Shown here piece by piece: positions 1 to 6,596 of a DNA stretch of 64,000 bases. The DNA is taken from contig CALSOR010000010.1 in assembly GCA_943788025.1 (NCBI GenBank), positions 186,001 through 250,000 of the forward strand, written 5' to 3'. A model generated the notes under the pieces. The model saw nothing but the letters and a program-made list of their open reading frames with translations. It was not told the origin of the DNA and ran no database searches. This DNA comes from JABAAE01 sp905480545. GTDB taxonomy: Bacteria > Planctomycetota > Planctomycetia > Pirellulales > Pirellulaceae. How positions within the stretch are numbered: the first letter of the stretch is position 1; each line of letters opens with the position of its first letter. Made by a program: the position numbers and the translations under genes.

Positions 1-153
1 GAAGCCGAAGCGGAGAAAAAGGAATCGACCGTCCAAAAAAATGCTGGGCCTAATTCAGAGTCAAAGTCGGGAGCGACTAAGAGTGGAAAGAGCGATTCCG
101 ATTCGGACACCAAGCCTGATCCGAAAAAGGAATCCGAACCGAAAAAAGTTTAG
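1..153 (+). CDS. C-terminal tail of a charged low-complexity protein (partial)
   Basis: The window opens inside a reading frame that ends at TAG (151-153). The visible 50 residues are almost entirely Glu, Lys, Ser, Asp, Pro and Thr, with repeated KxE and SDSD runs. There is no domain to recognise. Such tails are common at the ends of planctomycete membrane or envelope proteins; a similar K/E/P/S-rich tail occurs in the protein at 35490-36707. The start and the functional part lie outside the window, so no function can be given. Confidence 0.6.
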   Translation, partial: EAEAEKKESTVQKNAGPNSESKSGATKSGKSDSDSDTKPDPKKESEPKKV

Positions 154-190
154 ATAATAGGGATTGGAGATTTTACCAATTGGTTAAAGC

Positions 191-619
191 CTAGCCAGAG
201 CGTCCGCTGATTGGACCCACGCCCAATGGTGAGTCAACGACACTAGTGAATTCTCCTCCATTCTCGAAATAACCGTGCCTACCAAAGCGGCACCAGTTTA
301 ATTCAAGTTGCATTCCCAGCCAGCGATCGGGCGAATACTCAAATGAAGCGACAACTCGCTTTTCCGCGATCGGTTCTCGATGAAAAAAATTAAATCCTTT
401 TGGGCTGAGTTGACGACCAATCACACCGAACGAATCATCCGTTTTTAGGTCTCCCATGGAGTCATACGGTGTCAGGAAAACAGGGAATGGATAGTTGATC
501 CGCTCTGAATTGCGTCGTTCGGTAATGGCGAGGCTAGCGTGTTGGCTATCACGGAGCAAACCGAACCATTGGACAATGGGGTCAACGTCTTTTCGTGTTG
601 AAGGATTCAATGCATTCAT
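191..619 (-). CDS. PilZ-like domain protein, 142 aa
   Basis: A small soluble protein. Residues 35-40 read ERRNSER, matching the RxxxR half of the PilZ c-di-GMP site, and residues 70-75 (QLSPKG) resemble the second half, [D/N]xSxxG, with Gln in place of Asp/Asn. Spacing and total length fit a single PilZ domain that starts after a 30-residue N-terminal helix. By family it would be a c-di-GMP receptor or a degenerate adaptor; the altered second motif makes nucleotide binding uncertain. It is isolated: the next minus-strand gene starts more than 400 bp away. A perfect 9-bp inverted repeat lies 11 bases upstream of the start codon and may be an operator or an RNA hairpin. Confidence 0.65.
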   Translation of the reverse strand: MNALNPSTRKDVDPIVQWFGLLRDSQHASLAITERRNSERINYPFPVFLTPYDSMGDLKTDDSFGVIGRQLSPKGFNFFHREPIAEKRVVASFEYSPDRWLGMQLELNWCRFGRHGYFENGGEFTSVVDSPLGVGPISGRSG

Positions 620-630
620 AATGTGAACGG

Positions 631-651
631 ATTGATCGTTTGACGATCAAT
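631..651 (-). promoter_or_regulatory. Perfect 9-bp inverted repeat in front of the PilZ-like gene
   Basis: ATTGATCGT (631-639) and ACGATCAAT (643-651) are exact reverse complements separated by 3 bases. The element ends 11 bases before the ATG of the minus-strand PilZ-like gene, so it would lie in its 5' leader. It could be a dimeric repressor operator or a hairpin close to the ribosome-binding site. No T-tract follows it on the minus strand, so it does not look like a terminator for that strand. Confidence 0.4.
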
Positions 652-1055
652 TTAAATTCGTTTTTTGGAAGCGGGTCTGGCTTGCTGATATGGGTGTAAC
701 ATGAAAGGTAGGTCGAAAATTGGAGAAACGAGAGTTTGAAATACGAAAAATTTCTATATTTTACCTGAAACGAAAATGCTCTGGTGGCGGACAAGTCTCA
801 ACTGTGGGGCATGTGAAACTGCACAGATTTGCCGATGGAATTGATGGTTTTGCTTGGTCCGAAATGTTGCTGGATCTCAACCGAATTGTGCGTTTTTTGA
901 GCTTGGTGTGAAGGGAATCAGGCTATCCCTTGTTCGAAATCGTCACACTCCGATTCGACGTTAATGCCCAGTTGGGCGTTGTAAACGACTTCGATGTACG
1001 AATGGACGTTCGCCCCACGTTCTATGAATTTTCATCCGGTTTTAGGGCGATCGAT
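652..1055. other. Intergenic region without a recognisable gene
   Basis: About 400 bp between the PilZ-like gene and the IS630-type HTH gene. Short open frames exist on both strands but show no motif, signal peptide or ribosome-binding site. Both flanking genes are on the minus strand, so this stretch holds the upstream region of the PilZ-like gene and the 3' region of the HTH gene. No T-rich hairpin terminator was seen. Confidence 0.4.
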
Positions 1056-1631
1056 TCAGGCTTGGCCGGTCGTCGCCGTCGGGGCATGCTTTTCCGCTTG
1101 GCCATTGGATTGCGGTGCTTCCGATCGTGGTGCTTCCGATCGTGGTTGAGAACTTTCGGAAGAAGTCGGGTTTGGTGGGCTGTTCAGGTTGTCTTTGATC
1201 AGGGCGTGCATTCTCCCAATGCTGATTGATTTGACAATGCCTCGAGCAACGGCTTCCTTTCGCAAAAGCTGTAGTGTCCAAGAGTTTCGGTCGGCTGGCG
1301 GTTTGCTAGTCGCAAGTTCTTTGATTGCGATCAACTGCTCGCTTGTGAATTTGTTAGGAGCTCCGCTTCGGTGGGCATCATAAATCGCGCGCTCAATTCC
1401 CTCGGTAACGTAGCGTTTTCTCAAATTGGCAACGCAATTAATCGAACAATTCACATGCGCAGCTACTTGAACGTCGGAAAAGCCTTCGTCTGCTCGAAGC
1501 AGCGTTTTGCATCTTTTCGCGATTCGGGATGAAATGGTTTCGGCGGTAAGCATGTTTTCGAGCATCCCACGCTCGCTTTGAGACAAGACGACGACATATT
1601 TCTTTAATGTATTTTGTTTCGTTGGTTCCAT
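1056..1631 (-). CDS. Stand-alone IS630-type transposase HTH domain protein, 191 aa
   Basis: Residues 10-145 resemble the N-terminal DNA-binding part of IS630/Tc1-mariner transposases: a first helical domain (SSRIAKRCKTLLRADEG, then DVQVAAHVNCSINCVANLRKRY), the GIERAIYDAHRSGAP linker, and a second winged-HTH (QLIAIKELATSKPP to GRMHALIKDN). Full-length IS630 transposases continue into a DDE catalytic domain to about 340 aa. Here it is absent and replaced by a Pro/Ser/Gln/Glu-rich tail of about 45 residues with a duplicated RSEAP unit. No terminal inverted repeats or target duplications were seen. It is either a 3'-truncated IS remnant that picked up a new end, or a domesticated DNA-binding protein. 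The HTH region itself is intact and free of stops. Confidence 0.6.
   Translation of the reverse strand: MEPTKQNTLKKYVVVLSQSERGMLENMLTAETISSRIAKRCKTLLRADEGFSDVQVAAHVNCSINCVANLRKRYVTEGIERAIYDAHRSGAPNKFTSEQLIAIKELATSKPPADRNSWTLQLLRKEAVARGIVKSISIGRMHALIKDNLNSPPNPTSSESSQPRSEAPRSEAPQSNGQAEKHAPTATTGQA
1116..1145. repeat. 15-bp tandem duplication in the tail of the HTH protein
   Basis: The 15-mer TGCTTCCGATCGTGG occurs twice head to tail (1116-1130, 1131-1145). In the minus-strand gene it encodes the doubled RSEAP. It belongs to a series of 15-20 bp tandem duplications spread over this window. Confidence 0.85.
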
Positions 1632-2205
1632 TGTTCCTTCAAGCTAAAAATATGGGGTGCCATCTTCGTGCGAAGATCCATCCGGTCCGTCTGACGGGTA
1701 TCTAGCGACCGAAATAACGCGATGACATCCTTCTGTTGACCGCAATTCGTGAATGCATCCAACCTGCATTCGAAATTTTGGCGGCAATAGCGGTAAATCA
1801 TAAACCTCGGACGCGATTCAATTCGACTCTAGCGAATAATCGTCCGTACGCACAGAATTTTGGCGAATACTTCTACCAACCCAACGCAGCACTTGTGGAG
1901 CTTTGCCGGTTTTCGGGAATTGAACATCGCGAAAAAAACGCTTTGAATTACGGGAGAGAGTCGTTTAGACGCACGGTACCGACAATAGGTTCAAATACAA
2001 TTCCAATTTTTCGTAATTAATGTCTGTTCGAAAATCTGAAGTCAAGTTTTTGTTGGATACCAATGACTGCTGTTGCGTCACTATGGCGATAGTAATGTGA
2101 ATTTTAGATGAAGAAGCTGCGTGCAGATGAATACGGTTTGTGAGCTCACAAAACCGAAACGCTCGCGCGACCGTTTTGAAGCATAAGCAGCTGGGAATTC
2201 GGGTC
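1632..2205. other. Intergenic region, no intact gene
   Basis: About 570 bp upstream of the HTH gene. All six frames are closed or carry only short unremarkable runs; an open plus-strand frame at 1736-2020 has no domain or start signal to support it. The only structured element is the palindrome at 2137-2152, listed separately. Confidence 0.4.
2137..2152. promoter_or_regulatory. 16-bp perfect palindrome TTTGTGAGCTCACAAA
   Basis: The 16 bases are an exact palindrome and sit inside a slightly longer imperfect dyad (CGG on the left, ACCG on the right). It lies about 55 bp past the 3' end of the decayed minus-strand gene at 2206-2683. The half-site TGTGA/TCACA resembles CRP/FNR-type sites but without the usual 6-bp spacer. 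No T-tract follows on either strand. It may be a regulator site or a chance or relic hairpin. Confidence 0.25.
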
Positions 2206-2683
2206 TCAATAACCGCATTCGACCTTCGGTTGTCTGGTCTCTTGCTCTTTAAGCAGTCGATTTGCGGTGTCGATTATCTCTTTGGTTCCCGCAAGTTGTT
2301 ACTGTAATTGTTTGTTAATCGTGCCTGTAGAAGCCGAATTTTTCGCATCTCTTTTGTGTTTTGCATTTAAATTTAACTCGTTTTGAACCCAATCTGGCAT
2401 TTCAGAATCGGTAGTCGGCTTATTCTGAACGTCATCCAAGTGCTCTGTTTTACCGCCGGACTTCTTTTCAACCGGATAATGGAAAACGCAAAATAGGAGA
2501 CACCTAGGCGTGGATGCGCGTCGGATCGGTAAAAGAGTCAAGAATCATTCCAGCATTAAAATATTTTTCCGATATCAATTTACGCGCGAAGGTATTGTTA
2601 CTTGTTCTTCGGTGTCGCGAATCCTCGCGGCTTTTGAAGCCTTTTCAGCAAATCGTGCACTTAGCGAAATCGTTCGCATCCTC
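2206..2683 (-). pseudogene. Decayed gene of unknown function with several in-frame stops
   Basis: On the minus strand one frame has coding character throughout but is interrupted. It starts with MRTISLSARFAEKASKAARI (ATG near 2675-2683) and closes at TGA within the next 110 bp. It resumes with a hydrophilic stretch containing EMPDWVQNELNLNAKHKR and INKQLQ, meets TAA at 2299-2301, and continues in frame with QLAGTKEIIDTANRLLKEQE to a TGA at 2206-2208. The TAA sits where a Gln codon (CAA) would fit, next to another Gln. Between the two blocks a second frame (…SEKYFNAGMILDSFTDP) also looks coding, which suggests a frameshift as well. The composition (charged helix, coiled-coil-like end) points to a small cytoplasmic protein. 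I do not recognise the family. The case rests on composition and frame continuity, not homology. Confidence 0.35.
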
Positions 2684-2795
2684 TAGTTTGAAAATGCGTT
2701 TACTTCGTAATGACGAAACGGCTGGATTGTTTGTTCGTGCTTGCAAAAAAATTTTTGGAAAATTGAATTGCGGAGCAAAATCGCAATAATGCCAC

Positions 2796-2837
2796 GAAAA
2801 AAGGCAACGCTACTTGGACTCAAGCTAACGTTGCCTA
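2796..2837 (-). terminator. Rho-independent terminator of the thiol peroxidase gene
   Basis: Read on the minus strand, AGGCAACG (from 2836) pairs with CGTTGCCT (ending at 2802), with an inner CTTG/CAAG pairing, and is followed at once by a run of T (the A-run at 2796-2802 on the plus strand). It begins about 27 bp beyond the tpx stop codon. Confidence 0.8.
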
Positions 2838-2863
2838 GATTTTTTTAGAGCAATTGAATGCTA

Positions 2864-3376
2864 TTAGCCGGCAAGTGCAGCCAACGCTGCGTCATAGTCG
2901 GGTTCGTTGGTGACTTCGCCGACTACTTCTGCATAGACTACCGTACCCGACTCGTCCAAAACATAAACGGCACGCGCAAGCAATTTCAATTCTTCAATCA
3001 GGACGCCCCATGATTCACCGAGCCCACGGGTCTGATAGTCGCTAGCGACCTTCATGTTCTCAATTCCTTCCGCACCACAGAACCTACCTTGCGCGAACGG
3101 CAAATCCAAACTGACGGTGACGGCATTGATTGCGTCGCCCATAGCGGCAGTTTTTTCATTGAATTTCTTGGTTTGAATCGCACAAACCCCGGTGTCCAAT
3201 GATGGAACGATGCTGATCAGCGATTTCTTTCCCGCCAGATCTGTCTTTGTCATCGTTTGCATTCCGTCCTGATAGTAATGCAATGTGAAATCTGGGGCCG
3301 CTGTGCCGACAGCAAGATCTTCACCTGCCAAGGTCATCGGATTGCCCTTAAAAGTTACCGCGTTTGGTCGTGACAT
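2864..3376 (-). CDS. tpx: Thiol peroxidase Tpx (atypical 2-Cys peroxiredoxin)
   Basis: Reduces hydrogen and alkyl peroxides in the cytoplasm with electrons from thioredoxin. The 170-aa length is normal for Tpx. The peroxidatic cysteine lies in PSLDTGVCAIQTKKFN (Cys65), with the conserved Thr/Ser environment, and the resolving cysteine in RFCGAEGI (Cys100), the spacing typical of this subfamily. The N-terminal TFKGNPMTLAGEDLAVGTAAPDF is also characteristic. The gene is monocistronic: it ends in a strong hairpin terminator, and the upstream esterase gene ends about 200 bp away. No OxyR-type site was recognised. Confidence 0.95.
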   Translation of the reverse strand: MSRPNAVTFKGNPMTLAGEDLAVGTAAPDFTLHYYQDGMQTMTKTDLAGKKSLISIVPSLDTGVCAIQTKKFNEKTAAMGDAINAVTVSLDLPFAQGRFCGAEGIENMKVASDYQTRGLGESWGVLIEELKLLARAVYVLDESGTVVYAEVVGEVTNEPDYDAALAALAG

Positions 3377-3579
3377 ATTCGCCTTTCATGTTTGTTTGTG
3401 TTTCGTTGGGTTAGCTATCTGCCGAAGCATCGTAACAAATGCCCCTTCATTGAAAAGTGGTTCAATGCTACCGGGCACGAAAACAAAATTTCTCACAGAG
3501 TTTTCAGTCGTTTCCCAGGTAGAATTGATCTCGACGGAGGAGCGTTACCCACGTTTTAAACATTCCAATGATTTCGCAG

Positions 3580-4692
3580 TCATTTTTTGTCGCGGAAAGA
3601 AAGTTTAAGAAATTCCGCGAGATATTTCCGCCAGACCATCCAGTCGTGACCTCCATCTGTCAATCGATAATTATGCTGAACCTTTCGGTTTTTCAACCAG
3701 CTGACAAAGTGCTCGTTGCGTTTCAGCAAAAAATCATCCTTACCACATCCGATCCACAATAACTTAATTGCGCTGTTCGTTTGGTCAACATCCGAAACAA
3801 GCGACTCAAATTTTTGGTCTAACGTTTGAGATTCACCCTGGGGTGCTGCTGAACTGAATCCGCCGATCCACGCAAATTCCGAAACATGTTTCAGGCCAAT
3901 ATGAAGTGATTGACCACCGCCCATCGATAGCCCGACAATCGCTTGGTGAGAGCGATCCGCTTCGATTCGATAAGTCTCGGCAATGAACGGGCGAAGGTCC
4001 TCAAGCAGGTCTTTCTCCATCCACTCGATATTCTGATCGGCGTAATCATCGAATTCTTTTTTGATATCCAGCTTTAACGGATGACCGTAGGGCATAACGA
4101 TGATTAGCGGCTCAATCTCTTTTTTGGCCAACAAGTTATCGGCGATGTAATGCGCCCGACCAACTTCCGTCCATGCCGTCTCGTCGTCACCATAACCGTG
4201 CAGCAAATAAACGACAGGATACGAGCGATTAGCCTTTGCGTAACCGGGAGGCGTATAGACAAGTGCACCTCGTTGGTGTCCCGTCGATTTCGAATCGTAA
4301 ATATGATGATGTACGACGCCATGGGGCACGTCATGACGCTCATGAAGTAATCCACCCTTGATCTCGAACATACTATTGAGAGAAAGCCACTTTTTGACCT
4401 GCCGATTGGATGGATCGATCATCTTCGTACCATCGACGTCGAATTGGTAGCTGTAAAGCTCAGGCGACAGTGGTCCAACGGTTGCCTCCCAAACTCCGTT
4501 ATTTTTTTTTACGAGCGGCTTAGCCGATTGACCGTTAATTCCGATTACCGAAATCGCCTTGGCGTCGAAGGCCCGTAGCCGAAAAGTGACTTTGTCACCA
4601 ACAACCTCCGGTGAAACGATTTGCGATTTGATTTCGTCACTCACTAAATGCACCAAGAGCAGAAATGCTAGGATGTGGAAAGTATGGTTCAT
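3580..4692 (-). CDS. Secreted CE1-type esterase (XynZ/enterochelin-esterase-like)
   Basis: A 370-aa exported alpha/beta hydrolase. Residues 1-23 form a signal peptide. Residues 25-110 are an early-set Ig-like domain of the CBM48/N-terminal esterase type (KVTFRLRAFDAKAISVIG). The catalytic domain follows with TPPGYAKANRSYPVVYLLHG (oxyanion hole), GLSMGGGQS (nucleophile Ser near residue 256) and GGHDWMVWR (catalytic His near 350); the acid is probably the Asp in GCGKDD. The family removes feruloyl, acetyl or similar esters from plant and algal polysaccharides. Its nearest upstream neighbour on the same strand is a Tat-type cupin protein about 210 bp away, so it probably has its own promoter. 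Confidence 0.85.
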   Translation of the reverse strand: MNHTFHILAFLLLVHLVSDEIKSQIVSPEVVGDKVTFRLRAFDAKAISVIGINGQSAKPLVKKNNGVWEATVGPLSPELYSYQFDVDGTKMIDPSNRQVKKWLSLNSMFEIKGGLLHERHDVPHGVVHHHIYDSKSTGHQRGALVYTPPGYAKANRSYPVVYLLHGYGDDETAWTEVGRAHYIADNLLAKKEIEPLIIVMPYGHPLKLDIKKEFDDYADQNIEWMEKDLLEDLRPFIAETYRIEADRSHQAIVGLSMGGGQSLHIGLKHVSEFAWIGGFSSAAPQGESQTLDQKFESLVSDVDQTNSAIKLLWIGCGKDDFLLKRNEHFVSWLKNRKVQHNYRLTDGGHDWMVWRKYLAEFLKLSFRDKK

Positions 4693-4906
4693 GTAGATGT
4701 TCGTCAGTTATCCAAGGATTTAGAGCTGAGAGTAATCATTGGATCGGAGCGTAAAAATGTCCGTCGTGTTGGGCACTTGAATTAAAGGGAAGTCGGAAAA
4801 GTTTGCCTCTGTTCCTTGGATTTACCTACCGCATTGCAAAGCGGCTGCTCGCGCCTGTTGTCAGAATTCTGGTTGCACAAACGGTGGAGCCAGAATTGAC
4901 TTGCAT

Positions 4907-5662
4907 CTATCCGTATTTATGAAATGCTTCGGTTGCTTTCATTTTCTTTGCTTTGATCCGGTCGCCTGAAAGCTTTTCGCCATTCGGATCGACGTAGACT
5001 CGCCCTGATTTCTTGATTTTTGGGTCGATGTTAAGCACATGAATGTTAAAGATAAAACCGTTGTCACTGTTGGCCGTAAACCAATGCACGTTGTCTTTAA
5101 CATCTGAAACAGTAGAGTACTCACCCTTTTTGAAAGTCCGATCGATCGTTGGTTTGATAATCAAATGATCGTCACCATCTTCCAAACGATCATAATGTTT
5201 TCCGTGGAACTCGCCGCCGAGTATAAGAAACGAGGTTGCCATATTGTAGTGACCGTGCGGCACGACCGAACGTCCTTTTTTCAACGCGAACAACTGTCGG
5301 CCGTAGATTAGCTTGGTCGGTAACCCCTCAACTTCTGGAAACATGACGCTCAGCGATCGCTCGCCCTTGTCGCGAAACTTCAGACTCTTTGTCAATTTTT
5401 CGAAGTCAATAAACTTCATGAAATCGTTTACGTTAACCTTAGCCATAAACGCTTCGCACTTTGTTTGCCAATCGGTTTGCGAGATCTTGTGCGACTTAAC
5501 GTCGTTGCTAAGATCCTGCATTTCTTTTAGAAATTCAGATGCAATCGGCTTGATCTCGTCGCCCCAAGCATTTGCCTCGAACAAACTTGAAAACAAAGAG
5601 TATGTTAGCAACGACCCAATCGATGCCTTAGAAAAATTTCGACGATCTATGTTTTCCATCAA
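4907..5662 (-). CDS. Tat-type exported cupin-like protein, 251 aa
   Basis: The N-terminus MMENIDRRNFSKASIGSLLT is a twin-arginine-type signal. After a helical region (residues 40-100) comes a beta-rich part with a cupin-like metal site: VPHGHYNMATSFLILGGEFHGKHY supplies His136 and His138 and a following His/Glu group, and NVHWF supplies His193. Cupins with this pattern bind Fe, Mn, Ni or Zn, but the substrate cannot be read from sequence. Predicted location is periplasm or cell surface. It is conserved-looking and undamaged. Its neighbours (esterase below, EF-hand membrane protein above) give no clear pathway. Confidence 0.65.
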   Translation of the reverse strand: MMENIDRRNFSKASIGSLLTYSLFSSLFEANAWGDEIKPIASEFLKEMQDLSNDVKSHKISQTDWQTKCEAFMAKVNVNDFMKFIDFEKLTKSLKFRDKGERSLSVMFPEVEGLPTKLIYGRQLFALKKGRSVVPHGHYNMATSFLILGGEFHGKHYDRLEDGDDHLIIKPTIDRTFKKGEYSTVSDVKDNVHWFTANSDNGFIFNIHVLNIDPKIKKSGRVYVDPNGEKLSGDRIKAKKMKATEAFHKYG

Positions 5663-5766
5663 CTTACCTTTGAAAAAAACTTATACTGAGCATCGGTTCG
5701 AGATTTTAAGACCTCTATCGCTAATCAATCGCTTGCAAAAACGATTAATGCCGGAATATCTTGACC

Positions 5767-6561
5767 TTAGTTGCTGCTGCTTTCCTGGCCGCCGGCACCA
5801 TTAGGTGCCCCTTCTCCAGGTGACTTTCCACCGACCATGTCGTAAATATCATCTTCGGACATCTTGCCGTTGGCCTCCTCAAACATCTTCACACCAGCGT
5901 TGAACTCCTCCAGCGTAATCGATCCGCTTTCATCTGGATCGAACCATTTCAGGTTCTTCAAGATAGAAGACTTTCCGTCCAATTTGTCTACCGAAACTGT
6001 GCCGTCAAAGTCATCGACAAGCGCGGTCATGAAAATTCTTTCTAACTTAGTTTTTGGACCGGTTGCGGCTACTGAGGAACCACCGGTAGGTTTTGTTTCT
6101 TCAGGTTCATTTCCAGCTTCAAAATAGTATTTGAAATCCCATTGATCGTCCGCGAAGGTTTCCGGATTATCCACCGTTTCGCCAAAATCCATGACCCGTT
6201 CGTAGGTGACGGTGAATTCTCGCTTTGCCTGACTGGGAATCAATCCTACATATGAGTAGATATCGCGGCGAACATGTCGTTTTTTCTTCTCGCCCTGCAG
6301 TGACACTTCTTTTGATTCGAAATCGGACTTCGGAGTTTTCCCCGTTAGTTTGGAAAGAACTGATGCTCGTGTTTTGGGTGGTTCATTTGCATCATTGTAT
6401 ATTTCATCAATGGTGGCCAACGACTTTTCATATGCTGACCGCACGAATACGAATTCCCATACCGCGGCAACAACGAATAGTAATAACACTGCACCGAGGA
6501 TCACTAAACGTAGGTTCAGTCCTGACCCGCCTTCTTCCGCCTGATGTCCTTTTTCATTCAT
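5767..6561 (-). CDS. Membrane-anchored EF-hand protein, 264 aa
   Basis: A short cytoplasmic N-terminus and one transmembrane helix (about residues 17-40, LRLVILGAVLLLFVVAAVWE) are followed by an extracytoplasmic domain. A central beta-rich segment (residues 100-150) has no recognisable fold. Near residues 205-225 lies a canonical EF-hand loop, DPDESGSITLEEF, with acidic ligands at positions 1, 3, 5 and 12, preceded by a less perfect partner (VDDFDGTVSVDKL). Calcium binding is therefore likely; the target is unknown. The UnbV/FG-GAP lipoprotein gene ends 36 bp upstream on the same strand, so the two are probably co-transcribed. The C-terminal 20 residues are Gly/Asn/Ser-rich and disordered. 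Confidence 0.65.
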   Translation of the reverse strand: MNEKGHQAEEGGSGLNLRLVILGAVLLLFVVAAVWEFVFVRSAYEKSLATIDEIYNDANEPPKTRASVLSKLTGKTPKSDFESKEVSLQGEKKKRHVRRDIYSYVGLIPSQAKREFTVTYERVMDFGETVDNPETFADDQWDFKYYFEAGNEPEETKPTGGSSVAATGPKTKLERIFMTALVDDFDGTVSVDKLDGKSSILKNLKWFDPDESGSITLEEFNAGVKMFEEANGKMSEDDIYDMVGGKSPGEGAPNGAGGQESSSN

Positions 6562-6596
6562 TGAAAATACTCCCGTCGCTAGCTCTTGTTGGTAGG

